Notes: generated by a model not told the origin, from the sequence alone. Shown: positions 11,740-24,539, numbered from the stretch's first letter. The stretch is DNA of 64,000 bases from Lithospermum erythrorhizon (GCA_019722365.1 JADFUC010002382.1:310001-374000); one strand, 5' to 3'. A program made the numbers and translations.

Positions 11740-14624
11740 TTATAAGGGCGAGGGTGCTTCCTCTTTTTGTTCTTTGCCACTCCCATCATCATTAGCTTCG
11801 CCTGTGAATCCATTTTGCAAAAACCTTTCCTCCGAGGGTAAATTTTTCCTCGCTTTTTTGCTGCCCTCAACTTTCCATTGTTCCCACACCCGGGTTTTGG
11901 GTGGAGGAGAGGCATCTCCAATGGGTGCGACTAGCCCTGGTTTGCCATCATCGATAACTTCATCTACAAGCCCATACTCCTTGGCTTCCCAAGGATTCAT
12001 GAAATTGTCACGGTCTGTGTCCAGTTCAATCTTGGAAAAATAAAAAAATCAGAATCAGAAGATATTAAACAAATGCTCGACCAAACAACTTCAGGTAACA
12101 AACCTACCTGCTCCTCAGGCTGCCCTGTAACTCGTGACAATATCTTGTTCAGTTTAATCTTGTGGTAAGCCATTTCTCTTATTCGTATGCTCATTTCTGT
12201 TGCCTAGATGAGTAACTAATACCATTAGCAGACAATTTCAAAATATATAAATGAGTTGGTTTTTTGGTCAGTTTTCAAGAACTCGGAACAAGCTGGCAAC
12301 AGTAGTCCAGATAACATCTATTACTAGAGAATAGCGATAGCTGTGATCAGTCACTTTGGACCAAGCAATTTGTTCACTCTTACTAGGACTGATCGACATG
12401 TGTCTATCTTTTATATGATGGGGATAATGGGCATGCTCTGTTTTTATATGATGGGGATAATGGGCATGCTCTGCACCAGAAAGATATTAAGCCTTCTGAA
12501 GATAGCCAAACGATAATTTGCAACAATCAGCAATACTATTACTCATCCTTATCTAAAAAGATGCAATTTTAGTCCTTTACCACTACTTTAAAATTTAGAT
12601 GGCAGAACCAGAATATAATTTACAAGAACATCTGTTCCCTCTACAAAAAAAGTATGTGCACTTTTATTTCAGAAAGAATTAAGAGGGGATGAGAAAGTAT
12701 CCGGTTTCCTATGTAGATGAGTTAGGAGAATTTGATATTGTTGCCCGTACAACCTCTTCAAGTAACCATATAACCATTTAAAGCTGGTTCAAGAAACTAC
12801 ATGAAAAGAAAGACTCGAGAATATGGAAAAGTTTGAGTACGAATATGGAAAAGTTTGAGTACCCCGAATGATCGCAGGGAATGTTCTTTGCGTTTTTAAC
12901 AATGCAGTAACGGAGAACTTACTTTCCCTCCTGCAGTTCCAAGAGGTTGATGGATCATCACCCTTGAGTTTGGCATGCAATACCTTTTGCCTTTAGAGCC
13001 AGAGGCAAGAAGAAATGCACCCATAGATGCTGCCAAACCCATGCAGATGGTTGACACGTCAGCCTTGCACATCTTCATAGCATCATATATTCCAAGCCCT
13101 GAGTAGGAAAAATGAACCCAAATGTTACATAGGAACATCTCTTTCAGTGACAAATCAGCTATCACAGCAATAAGGTAAAAATCATATGCTTTTGAAGGTG
13201 CTTCAAACCTATTGCTAATATCTTAATATAAATACGAAGTTAGTCCAAAGATATCCTATGATAGAGAAGCTACCATTTTAAAACTCTCTAAGACATACAT
13301 GTTCAAAGAATTTTCGGTTTTAATAATAACTTAACATCTCTGTTTAACATTAACAAGAAATGATCATACATCCACTTTACCAATAGGAAACAAAATAGTG
13401 GGCACATAAATAAAAGAACAAGCATGCAATAACATGGATGAACATGTACACACATCAAAAATACGATATAGTAAGAATCAAACCAGTTGCAAAAGCAAAC
13501 AGAATACACAGAACAATGCAGTAAAATCATGATGATATAGACATATACCAGCAGTGACGGAGCCTCCAGGGGAATTGATGAACAATTTGATGTCTTTCTT
13601 TTGATCTTCAGCGTCGAGAAACAACAGCTGACTGATTATAAAGTCTGCGGTCATGTCATCTATCTGGAAATCAGTTCACGGGTATCAAACATTTAATTCC
13701 AACAAGCAACTAGAAGCACAAACGGTTAAACATTGCTAATATACCCAAAACTCCACACTGCACCACAATTATTTCGGGTACGTCAATATATGCCACTTTC
13801 GGGTTGCAGATATCCTGAACTTCTTAGTTTCTCAAAGTCTAAGTGTAAGAGTCAATTTATTCATTAAAATATTTACATATTACTCCCTGGCTAGTCCCAA
13901 CTGATATAGACAAAAAAAAAAACTAAATAAAATGTTCAACTAAACAAGTTTACTTTACTACTTCAATTTGTAATTTGTTGCTCAAAATCAAGCCATAATC
14001 CAAATCTAATAACATATCTATACTATCATTAGCAATTTATGCTGCAACAAGCTTAAATAAAATAAATAATACGGAGTAATAATAAAGCTACATAAATAAC
14101 TAACCAAATCAAATGGAGTAGAACACTATACTAAACAGACAAAAAGGGTTCAATAAAGCTGCAAAAAATCACATAAATACACAATAAAAATTGAATCTTT
14201 ATCATATATCAACAAAAGGGGCAGTAGAGGAACTTGGGGGGGGGGGAAGTTATAAAAATTTGAATTTTAATATTTATTTATTCAAAAATTAAGTTGTTGG
14301 GCACAACTAAAATTTTAAATTTTTCTTGGTGCCTCTATATAAACTTTCTGGTTCCGCCACTGAAAAGGGGAATACCTGAGAACCCAAGAAGACAATTCTT
14401 TGACGAAGAAGCATGTTGGTAGTATCAAGTTCTTCAAACCTAGGAAGCCAAGAAGGTGAAGCAAAGTTGTTTGAGACATCCCAGTTGCTAGACAATGTTT
14501 GTTTGGATGCTTTTAAGGTAGATAATATTTTGATTGGTGTTTGTCTTTTGAAGGGGAGAATTGATTGGTGTTGATGAAGAAGAGTGGTGGTTGAAGATGT
14601 TGTGAAGAAGCTACCAATCTCCAT
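11740..14624 (-). CDS. CLPP3: Plastid ATP-dependent Clp protease proteolytic subunit 3
   Basis: Five exons in coding order, 14624-14376, 13663-13549, 13098-12923, 12203-12108 and 12030-11740, encode 308 residues with GT-AG introns in phase. The first 60 or so residues are Ser/Thr/Lys-rich and look like a chloroplast transit peptide. I chose the Met at 14624 because it starts that peptide directly; an in-frame Met 23 codons upstream (14693) would place a hydrophobic run first. The catalytic triad is complete: Ser146 in GLAASMGAF, His171 in MIHQPLG and Asp220 in DTDRDNF. The flanking [19 protein letters not shown] and the C-terminal [19 protein letters not shown] extension match the plant CLPP3 branch of the ClpPR core, a serine peptidase of the stroma. 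Length equals the Arabidopsis family member to within a residue or so. Assignment to CLPP3 rather than CLPP4 or CLPP5 is from memory of the extension. Confidence 0.93.
12411..12473. repeat. Tandem duplication in CLPP3 intron (33-bp period)
   Basis: Two identical 30-bp copies (12411-12440 and 12444-12473) are separated by TTT. Each ends GGGCATGCTCTG. The duplication lies in the intron between exons 3 and 4 of CLPP3. A second duplication of 22-bp units (12819-12840 and 12841-12862) lies in the same intron. Confidence 0.85.
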
Positions 14625-16081
14625 TTTTTGGTTTTGGTTTGCTTCTTTCAAGATTGGGGGTTTAGCTAATAAATTAACTAGTACTAATAACACACTGAAA
14701 CAGTAAACTTAAGTATTGAAATGACTATTTTGCCCCTGGATGAAAGTCTCTTTGGTACCACTACACACATGCAAATAGGAGGGGGCAAATAGTAATTTCA
14801 AGTTTATTTTTACTAATTAAGTCCAACAATGTCATATTCATCGAGTCGAGTTCGAGGAGGGACTAGTTATCCGACAACTGATCAATAGTCATTTTATCGT
14901 CGTATAATTATTCAGCTTGTTTTCAATATTAAGCACATCACAGATATAAGTTCTATTCAATTAACATTCGAACGGATTTCAAATCGAGAATTTTGAATTG
15001 AGTATAGAACGAGTATCGAGTTACTCATCATATTCATAAAACTAAATGTATGTTTTCATTAACTTTTTAAAACAATCAATACACGTTACATCATTTTAAT
15101 AATCGTGACATAATAAAGCTATAAAATGTGATGATTATATAGACTCTCACTACAAGTGCAATTAGTTTTTTTTTTTAAAGCGAAGTTAATATTTTATGTT
15201 GTTGTGTTCTTTAAGCACATGCGTACTATTTGTCTTTGGGCTAATCAACCACATAAAATCGAAACTTATCTCCATACAATAATATCCAATATCCTTGAAT
15301 AAATAAATGAGATGTATTTCCAAGTTGTCAATACATTTCATATTTGTTTGGGTGTGAGATTATCTGCCTCAAAATTATACATAAGGATACGTGTTATATT
15401 ATTATACTTCATCCGTCCTCTTTTAATCGCCTTTTAAATTTCTTTTAATTATTGTTTCAAAATATTTCTATCTTTTTAACATGTAAAAATTATATTTTTA
15501 TATTTTCAATATACCTTTTGATTACTTTTTATTATAAAATTATCAATCAATCAATTATATAATTTCAATTAATTAATATTTTACATCTTTAAAATACTTT
15601 TTAACTATTTTTTATTTTTCTTAATCTTGGCATGTGAACGACATAAAAATAACTAAGTTTAACTATAATAAGATATTAAGATAGTGGAGTCCACATATTT
15701 TTTAGGCTAATTCTCATTTTGCCTTCTATATTATCGCTTAAGCTTTCTACGTAGCTTCGAATCAGCTTCATTTCAACGATCCCTGGATATCTATACTATC
15801 GATTTATGTACAAAACGAATTATTTCATTTAAAGAAACTAAAAATATAAATAAATAAAATCCCACACTTTTTTTTTCTTTAATAAATTCAATCTCTACCT
15901 CCTTCCCCAAACTTTTGACCAACTCTACACATTTCTTCTTTAAAACGCCGCCTCACCCCTCGCAACACCACCCTCACCCCTACCCGCAACCCCACCTCCA
16001 AATCGATAGCCACCACCCCCAATCCTACTCGAAATCTTAAACTTGGTGAAGCATTGAATTTTTTAAGCAAACACAACCCAA
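14625..16081. other. Spacer between CLPP3 (5' side) and the COX6a exon
   Basis: This presumably holds the CLPP3 promoter (minus strand) and, just left of 16082, the former COX6a leader. The latter is a C-rich tract at about 15895-16035. A MITE-like block is listed separately. No further gene is seen. Confidence 0.4.
15413..15660. mobile_element. Degenerate Stowaway-family MITE copy
   Basis: The left end reads CATCCGTCCTCTTTTAATCG. The body shares long phrases such as TATATTTTCAAT and ACTATTTTTTATTTT with the block at 42768-43010, which starts with a canonical CTCCCTCCG terminus. Neither right end is well preserved, so the boundaries are approximate. Confidence 0.4.
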
Positions 16082-16199
16082 ATGGCGACGGCGATGATGA
16101 GATCTGGCCTACGCGGCACCCTACGTGGTGGCTCCTCTCGCTCAACTGTATCAACTAAGCGTTCCTTGTCCTCTTCTTCATCTACTCATGATGAAGCCC
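16082..16199 (+). pseudogene. Orphan first exon of cytochrome c oxidase subunit 6a (COX6a), truncated
   Basis: The reading frame begins MATAMMRSGLRGTLRGG, continues with a Ser/Arg-rich stretch ending STHDEA, and runs into a strong GTAAGT donor at 16200. This is the mitochondrial targeting region of plant COX6a, a small inner-membrane subunit of respiratory complex IV. The mature part, which in plants carries the single transmembrane helix and a WEKITYLG-like segment, is not found on the plus strand before the next gene at 17646. The 39 intact codons and intact donor suggest a recent partial duplication or a deletion of the downstream exons. It could be a live gene only if the remaining exons lie in sequence I failed to recognise. 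The subunit identity rests on remembered N-terminal similarity. Confidence 0.65.
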
Positions 16200-17645
16200 G
16201 TAAGTTCTCAAATCCATTTAACATTTTTTGTTTTCTATTATTATTATTATTATTATTGGTCGAAGGTCTAGCAAATATTGGTGAATCGGAGCTGGCTTGT
16301 GCTGTAAGGCGTAGATTTTCAGAGCTCAAATCTTAGATTTTCTGGTAATCACATCTAATGACTGGTGGATGATTGTTGCTATATATATAACCTAATCTAC
16401 TGGTTGGTAGCTCAAGGGATGACATCGATATGGAGCAGATTCGGTAAAAAAAACGATACTATTTGTGCGCCTGGCCATTTAAATTCCCAAATTAACAGAG
16501 GAATCGACGCGCTTCCCTCGCAGCCACAAATAAGTCGCTTCGCACGTGAGCGCATTCTGTGATGCTAGGGGTGGGGGTTGATGAAAGTTTATAAGAAAGG
16601 TGATCAACTAAAAAAGCCAGAGGCTTCTGGCCAAAAATTTATAAGTGAAAGCTTTAGTGGTTCATTTGGATTGGGATAAATTATATTTGCGGGTAAAACT
16701 TAAAATTAATTTAGGTTAGGTAATTGAGATTAATCTAGAATGTTTTAAAATATTATTTCGATAATATTTTATTTACGAGCAGAAATCTAGTCAAAAGTTG
16801 TGAAACGAATTAAAAACATCATTAACCTTACATTACATTCCAATTTGGGGGGTTAATGAAAATGAGGTGAACGGGTGAATCACTTAACCAAGCTCAATAC
16901 AAAAAATAGAACTCCAAACGGACGAACTTAAAATTCTCATCACATTCACTCTGTGTGCTCACCCCAATCCAAACGAACCATAGGAAGTGTTTTTGGGCGA
17001 GTAAGGGCTGAAATAAGTTAAAAAAAATATGTTCTATTTTAATTATGTAAAATATCCCTTCTATACTTTACTTAATGTTAGACAAAATAACATTTAAAAA
17101 TCGATAAGAGGCTGGCCGCACTTCACCTCCTAAACGACTGATGGGGCTCACGACCACATAAAAAACTTACGCGATAAGATAGTAATAAAATGCGAATTAG
17201 CCTATTTTTTAAAACAATATCATTTTTACATTCTTATTGATGTCACAGGAAATGAGACACAAAATAAAACAATAGATCTCTTCTACATTTGTTGGTTGTC
17301 ACATACTATAAACCTTAGCAAAATGGTTATTCATCATCATCTTTCCATCTTTTTCCCCTAAAATTTTGAATATAGTTTGTACATAACCTGTGAGAATTAC
17401 ATAAATGTTCGTCAAATTAACCCTTAAACCTAAAGGAAAAAGGGCAAATTAACAATCAAAAAGTTAAAAAATAGTTAACAGTTCTGGGGTGAGATGAAAC
17501 AAGCCTTAAACTTTAGTGGACCAAATCTATATGCCCAACAACTATAAGTGCCAAATTTGCAAATATGTCCTCCAAATCCCAAAATTATCCATTTTAGCAC
17601 TATAAAACAAAACATAGGAAATAGAAGCCTTGAAAAGAACAAACG
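16200..17645. other. Spacer after the COX6a exon, up to the SINA-like gene
   Basis: It contains a TTA microsatellite (about 16237-16257) and the MITE at 16659-16979. Frames at 16365-16562 and 17475-17751 have no recognisable domain. The last 150 bp is the likely leader of the SINA-like gene. Confidence 0.4.
16659..16979. mobile_element. 321-bp MITE with 17-bp terminal inverted repeats
   Basis: The left end is GGTTCATTTGGATTGGG. The reverse complement of the right end is GGTTCGTTTGGATTGGG, so the termini match at 16 of 17 bases. The interior is noncoding. A clear target duplication is not visible. A related right terminus occurs at 32071-32091 upstream of AAR2, so this is a multicopy family in this genome. 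Confidence 0.75.
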
Positions 17646-19709
17646 ATGAGGTTCTCTGTCGGAACAGATGATGACGTGGACGACTTCGCTGAAGGATCCA
17701 ATTCTCAACCACCACCCCCCAAAAAACCCAAAATTCAACTTTCCACCCCAATTACTTCCTCCACAATCTCACATGACAATAATAATAATAATAATCTCAG
17801 CCATGATATTATTATTAGGGAGAAGAAAGATGAATATGATCATGTAAATAATTTAATTGATACAAAAGATTATACAGAGAAAGATGATAATCCATTGGTT
17901 TGGGTGAGTTTGACTGATCCTGATGTGTTGGATTGTCCTGTTTGTCGTGAATCTCTCACCACTCCTGTTTTCCAGGTTGGTTTTTTCATTTTAATCATTT
18001 GGGTAGTTTTTTTTCTTCTAAGTTTTGTTAGTTCATAATGCCTCTGTCCCAAAAAGATTGTCCAGTTTTGAGTTATGGTTGACTTGTATATAATAATACT
18101 CCATCCATGATTCCATGTCAATGTAAGTTATTGGTTAGACTAAAAATAATTTATAAGTGATGATGCAAATATTTTGTTTTGTACTTCATTAATTAGAGTA
18201 ATTCACATGTATTATGAGAAATGAAACTTTATAGTGACAAAACTATAAAGATAATACCTTTTAGTTAAACGATCACGGATCACTTATATTGACATGGAGG
18301 GAGTATGATAATTTGATTCAGATAATAGTTGTATATGTTAATTAAGGCTACAAAATTTCAAACTGGACAATGTTTGAGATAGAGCGAGTACTTAGCAATT
18401 GGGCATATGAAGTGATCTTGAAATGGATACACACCGATAAAAAAGGACAAGCAAAAGGATATAGAGCGAGGAACGTTATAGCAGAAAGCATACAATTTTG
18501 TCTTCTTTTAACATGAAAATACTCAAATACTAGAAAAAAATTTGATGAATATTTAAGGTCATCATGTTTAACCAAGAAAAGTGAACCGACTCAAATCATT
18601 GTATTTGAGAAAGTATTTTTATTGTAGCGGTTTCTTGGCTCTGTCCTGTGGAGAGCCATAGAAGGAATAAAATTTGTTCTATATCAAGTTGTACTTAGCA
18701 TAAAAATCCTAATTCCTTTTTTGTTCAGTTGTTTTTGCATGTATGATGTATGAATAGGGATTCACATGGCATATTATAAGCAAAAGGTAATGGCTGGTTA
18801 AGTGTATCGAAATATGTCTCCAAGGCTCATTGATCTATTTGCTTGTGGAGACTCATCAGAATTATCCTTCATCTACAGTTCTTTTAGTCTATTGTTATCT
18901 ACCCTTTTGTTCCTTTTGCATTCCCATATTTTTGGGAGAACTAAGAATTCTTTTTGCATCTGAAGTTGAAATATAGTAATATCATTATTATCTTGGATAA
19001 TCTGGTCTGCTGTTCTGATGGGTTTGTCATCGATCCCTATTAGTGTGAGAATGGGCATGTTGCTTGCGCCTCGTGCTGCATCAAGATTAATAACAAGTGC
19101 CCATGTTGCGCTTTTCCAATTGGGTACAATCGTTGCCGGGCAATAGAAAAGGTCATTGAATCTGTTAGAATCTCATGTGAAAACTTTGGGTTTGGATGCA
19201 AAGAAAGAATCATTTACAGTCAGAAATATGAGCATGAGAATGCCTGCATATATGCACCTTGTGCATGTCCAATTGGTAACTGTAACTTTGAGGGTCCTGT
19301 GAAGAGCTTGTACGCACACTTGAATGGTTTCCATGCAAACTCAGAGGATCATTTTCAGTTCAATTGCCCATTTACTGTTTGTCTGGGGAGGGACCAGGGA
19401 AATCTAGTTATTCAAGAGCAGGCTGATGGCACAATTTTCATATTAAATCATTCCTATGAATTTATAGGGCATGCATTTGATGTAGTTTGTGTTGGGTCAT
19501 CACCTTCAAAGAAAAGGTTTTATTACGATATACTTGTCTGTGACGGCGACAGCAAATTAAAATTACAGTCATCTGTTGGGGCCATCTCAAATGCGAAAAA
19601 TTGTACCCATAGAAAGCGCCTTTTGGTTCCAAATGATTTTATTGGTTCAAGCAACTTCATCAAATTGGAACTCTGCATATGGAGGGACTCAAATCCGAAC
19701 ATTAGTTAG
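17646..19709 (+). CDS. SINA-like RING E3 ubiquitin ligase
   Basis: Two exons, 17646-17975 and 19044-19709, join in phase 0 to give 331 residues. The RING finger is split by the intron. C97PVC100 is at the end of exon 1, and C111, H115, C118, C121, C129 and C132 are in exon 2 (CENGHVACASC, KCPCC). A SIAH-type double zinc finger and TRAF-like substrate-binding domain follow: CENFGFGCKE, then APCACPIGNCNFEG, HLNGFH and a beta-rich C-terminal half. The N-terminus is acidic and carries PPPPKKPKIQ, a possible nuclear signal, plus an Asn run from an AAT microsatellite. The family transfers ubiquitin to substrates through RING dimers. Plant SINA-like (rather than SINAT) members have this short diverged RING and this two-exon layout. 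The substrate is unknown. The intron contains nested MITEs. Confidence 0.88.
18041..18390. mobile_element. Outer MITE in the SINA-like gene intron, split by another MITE
   Basis: The left end, CCTCTGTCCCAAAAAGATTG followed by TCCAGTTTTGAG, is mirrored by CAAACTGGACAATGTTTGAG and GAGCGAGTA on the right, forming imperfect inverted repeats of about 30 bp. Its interior is interrupted by a complete Stowaway MITE (18099-18303), so the outer element inserted first. Confidence 0.65.
18099..18303. mobile_element. Stowaway MITE (205 bp) nested in another MITE
   Basis: It is bounded by TA on both sides (18097-18098 and 18304-18305), the Tc1/mariner target duplication. Ends are CTCCATCCATGATTCCATGT and, reversed from the right, CTCCCTCCATGTCAATATAA, with a short insertion in one arm. 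It is noncoding. Confidence 0.75.
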
Positions 19710-22700
19710 AAGGTTGTTGTAGTCCTTGAAATAACAGATGTTGATGTGCTGTAGAGTATCTGTAAATCCCTTCTGTATATTCGTAAATCCTAGTGTAGAT
19801 AGACTATGTGCATTATGTATCTCTATTCTGTCTGGACCAAGACATTAAATGTTAGCATTCATTCCTATAGAACTCTGTTGTTATGTAACTAAATTATCAT
19901 GGCATCAAGTGCTATGGCTACTAATGATACAATGGGAGTTCTAAATACTCAAAGCCTTTGATCTTTTTATATCTGAATTTCCTCGTCTAGGACTGATATA
20001 CGTATATTTGCTTTTACGAGCACAATGGTGGGGTAACACTTGCAGTTTCTGGCAGCCAAAGCACAAGCCGGGGATGATGAAGTCCACCCTTGCTCCGAAC
20101 AAATGCACCATCCTATGCATCTGGAGAATTTCCAATGGTACGAGTTATATCTTTCCTTATATTGTCAAGACAAAAATATCTTGTCACATCTATTTAATAT
20201 TGATAAACATCACAAATCTACATTCAGACAGCAGAATCTCCAGCAATACTAGTAGAGTGAAGTCAAATTTTCAAAATATTTGAAATCCGACCTTGTCATT
20301 ATAAGGCTTTGAACCTGGGCCTTGCATCACGAGTAACAGCCATGGCCACTGGACAAACCTGTGAAGTAGAATACTTTGTTCACTTTGATACTAATATGCT
20401 TGTCTTAACTGCTATTAGTTCCCAGGTGCATAAGTAACTACCCTACTGTGGAATCTGTTTATACTACCTCAAAGCCTTAAAGTTGACGAAACAAATTTTG
20501 TGGATCTATTGAACAAAGAAAGTCTGTTATGCATTTCCTGTGCATCAGTGAGTTGGATTTAAGAATATATTTTTGACCAAACGTAGGGTAAAGTGAAATG
20601 GAAGACCAAGTGTCAGAAAAGATGGTTACCTCCTTTCTCTTGTATTGGAGGGGTTTAAGATTTTTCTATAAGGAGGGGGAGTTGAAGGATGAAGGTTGAT
20701 TTGGTTAGCATTCTTTTGCTTGTGTACAACTTTTTAAAAGTTAAACTAACTTTTACATGCATTTGTGTATTAAAAAATTTGGAGCCTTTGATGAAGAAGC
20801 GAGTATCATAAGCAGTCATGAAGTCGATCCTGAACCTTTCTCACAGAAGATGTCTTTGTAACTTGTACAGCTTATAAGTGCTAATCTTACACCAGTATTA
20901 CTCAATAATGATGAAATGTTTTTCTAAACTGAGCGGATCACAGAGTTGTTATTCAAATTCTCGAGTTTAAAGCATGGCGTACATAATATGTAATTTTGAT
21001 GTGACAAGGCTAATTTTAACCCGTAAAAGATAGCATATCGAGCATTAATGACTTGATGAACTTTGTTACATGATGTATCGTGAATGGTCTAATTCTCCTA
21101 TTGGATACTCACCTCACCCTCAACGTTTAAAGTTTGTGTTGCAGGAAAAGATCTGCATGAGGTTAATTGCAAGGTAAATGCTCTAAGAGCACTTTGGTTG
21201 TGCAACCTCCAAATTAGGAACTCTGCCGTGACTTTCTATGTATAATCTATTGTGTCAATGACTTAAAAAATTTAGATTTTGTGATAAATGTAGAATTTCC
21301 ATTTGATATTCAACATTTATTTGCTTAATTGCTTCTGCCATTGAACATTATATCTATATTTGTTTGGATAACTAGAGATAAGCCCTGATTGTTTTATGCC
21401 AGCTCTTGTTTTAGTAAAGATTGAGTTGAGAGTAGCCGGAGTCGTCTCTGAGCACTTAGCAGTATCTTTTCTAAGCTTTTGAACTTAAATTTTAGCTTTG
21501 TCCGCTAAACCAAACCAATATTTGTCCCACTAAATGGGGTTGGCTATATGAATACGACTTCTCTAGTTAGCCATGTGTTGGGTCATCCCTTTTGTTTTAG
21601 CTTTATTCGATAACTGCACTTAATTGTTAAGTTCTTGGACGTGAACGCCCGGGTACACAGAGCTCTTACATCTTTAATAACCACCATGCTTGGAAGACTG
21701 TCCGTGTTTCAACTTCGACTTCTTGTTTTCTCCTGTTAAACAGACTGTAAAAACTGGTCCAATAGCACATTGTTGGTGAAACTGTGTCCACTTTTTCACA
21801 CATAGCTAGCTTCATTTTCTCAGTATGATTGAACCAATGTGAACCAGTGTTCAAACTTTTGGAGATTCTTGTTAATCATTCTACTTTTACAGTGGAGGAT
21901 AAATGGCTCTTTAAGCATCTAATGTCATGGAAAAAAGGTTGGTGAAGGTTCTAGTCATCGTACAACGTACGCTGCCCTTTACATTGCTGCATAAATTCCT
22001 TTCTTGCACTGCATTATTTCAGAAGGGTTTAATTTCTTTAGAATTTGTGAAAAGTTTGTGTGGTCTGTGAGATGAAAGTTGTAGCTCTCCTTAAGGATTC
22101 TCTTTTGAAATATAGGGACCAGTCAGCTAGTAAAGCTTATTCTCAACAATCTTAGAAGTTTCCAGGAACATAAAATGGACTTTTTTCGTAGTTTCGGTTC
22201 AAGATAATATAGGATCTCTTCAACGATCAGAAGTGGACAAATATTTTGCAGGAAATATCAACAATACGTGTTGTATTATGTGGTATTCAATTGATTTCGG
22301 ATGTTTTGGAAAACCTCAAGGAGTAGCTTCAAGATCAATTGTTTTGAATGTTTGGAACTTTAATAGTCAAAACAATTGCCAATATGATGATTGTAATTAA
22401 AGCAGTGGATAAACTGCAACAACTATGTAACAATTTATATTATTTTGAATAGGGTACCCTTTTGAATATATCCTGATTATCAAAACGAAAAGCAAACTCC
22501 CAGGAACAAAGTAAAGGCAATGCTAAGCTTATGAAAGGAATGGCCATAATTGAAACATGCAAATGCAATCTTAAAGTCAACATAGACTTTCAAAATACTT
22601 CGATCTCATATGTTAGCTTCATTCATCTAATATAGTTTGCAACTTTCAAAAAAGGAGTAGGGGACCTTTGAGCCTCTTTTCCAGATTCTAGCTTGAAAGC

Positions 22701-23450
22701 AAATTTGGAGATAATTTGGCCTTTGTCTACAGTTTAGACATATAGGATAGTGTGTGATGGAATATTTATCTTGAATGCTAAAGGGAATTCTTTTGCCATT
22801 TTTGCATTCTCTAGCTCATTTCTATGTGAATGGTCCTTTTCAAGTTCGTGCTATTGTAGATTAAAACAATTGCAATTGTAAGATAATGAGTTTGTACTCA
22901 ACTTCATTGACAATCGAACAACACTTACAATGAACTAAATTAGTTCATAATAGATCAAACTTTATTACAAGAAGTACACATTTTATTTTTGAAAATTGAA
23001 TGTTAAGATTACTGGCCTAAATAAGTTGAAAAGCTCGTTAATGTATTGTTCTCCACTAACCATGATTTCAATGACACGTCATTTAAGTAATAGTTTAGTC
23101 TAAAAATATTGCATTAAAATACTTGATTGGCATTATTTTTACTCTTTTATCCTTATAAAATTTCAGTTCACGTATTAAAATGTAATGATTACTTTTAATT
23201 AACGAATAATAAAATAGAAATTTGTGTACATTCTTAATGAACTATTTTTATTCTAGACAATCACTTATATTGATACGAACAGAATATCTTGTATTATATG
23301 TCAAGTGAACATCTTTTTGAAAGGAAAAAAAACTCTAGAAACGAAGTTGTTTTTCATTTCTCAAACACCATTTGGACGATCTTATATATAAAGTCCTTCA
23401 CTTCTACTTTCTTTTCCATTTTGGTATCTAGCAATATAGGAATTCAAGAT
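19710..23450. other. Long spacer (3.7 kb), 3' UTR of the SINA-like gene plus exon-like fragments
   Basis: No complete gene is supported. Two short pieces are bounded by acceptor and donor dinucleotides: about 20046-20137, a GC-richer open frame on the plus strand, and about 21146-21173. They could be 3' UTR exons of the SINA-like gene, or relics of a lost gene. The rest is AT-rich without visible repeats. The last 150 bp is the likely HIPP leader. Confidence 0.35.
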
Positions 23451-24539
23451 ATGGGAGCTCTTGATTATCTTTCCAAATTATTCACAGTGACCAGCAGAAG
23501 AAGAAGCAAAAAGAAGCCAATGCAGGTACTCACTACACCAACATTCTATTCAAATAATAACATTAATTACAACAACACATCATGCAAACACCCAATTTGT
23601 GTACGTATTTCGAGTCTTTTGTCTTGCAAGCAACGTAATTTTGTTCGTTTTTCGTCTAGACGGTTGAGATCAAGGTTAAAATGGATTGCGATGGATGTGA
23701 AAGAAAGGTTAGGGAGGCTGTCAAAAGAATGAAAGGTAATAATTTTAGCTCATTCATAAACATATACTTTCATATTACTTCAAATGTAACACCATGATAT
23801 TTCAAAGTGAAAGTCAGCAATTGTGTTATCAACGATCAAACTAATGTATTTTCTGCAAATTGCCTCCTCCCATTCTCCCAAGTATCTCAAATGACCTTCG
23901 CAGGAGGTAGTTTGCATGTTTTAGAAAGAATTTTTTTTTTTTTTGCATATTCCATGTTCAGATTTGACATATCATTGTGGCAGGGTCGGCCAGGAGTTCA
24001 GGACTACCCTGAGTACTTGGTGAAACTAGGAGGATGCATAAGGGAGTAGTCGTTTCCCAATTTTTTTGAAAAACATACGTTTATTATTGAGATATAAAAT
24101 TTTATCATACATTTTTTCAACTGCCATGTTCCCGAAAACATGTAATTGCCATAATTGAATAGTTTTTATTAATGAGGGAATTTTGTGTACTCAACTGGAA
24201 AATTTTCACAATTTTTTTGTCTAATCATGATGATTTTCAGGTGTAAAGAAAGTCGATATCGACAGAAAGCAAAGCAAGGTAACAGTGAATGGAAATGTGG
24301 AACCAAACAAAGTTCTAAGGAGGATAAAGAGAACAGGGAAGACGAGAGCAGAGTTCTGGCCTTATGTTCCATATAATCTTGTTTCTCAGCCTTATGCATC
24401 CAATGCTTATGACAAAAGGGCACCTGCTGGTTATGTTAAAAATGTCATACAAGTAGTACAGCAACCCGCAAATACACCTGAAGAAAAATTCTCTTTTCTT
24501 TTTAGTGATGACAATGTACATTCTTGTTCAATTATGTGA
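23451..24539 (+). CDS. Heavy-metal-associated isoprenylated plant protein (HIPP)
   Basis: Three exons, 23451-23525, 23660-23735 and 24241-24539, encode 149 residues in phase. The start is the Met of MGALDYLSKLFTVTS, the conserved N-terminus of the HIPP20-27-type clade; no upstream Met is in frame within the exon apart from leader sequence. An HMA domain occupies residues 26-90, with the metal-binding pair Cys35 and Cys38 in MDCDGC. Conserved RAEFWPYVPYNLV and YDKRAPAGYVKNV segments follow. The protein ends C146SIM149, a CaaX box for farnesylation that anchors it at membranes. Family roles include cadmium and copper binding and interaction with transcription factors or ubiquitin-binding partners. 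An AATAAA signal lies at 24561-24566. The exon structure (break after Q25 and within the HMA domain) agrees with the family. Confidence 0.92.

Noticed and set aside
23289..23450. Upstream in-frame Met candidates for the HIPP gene
   Set aside because: Family members begin at MGALDYL; the 54 codons upstream have no conserved content and look like leader.
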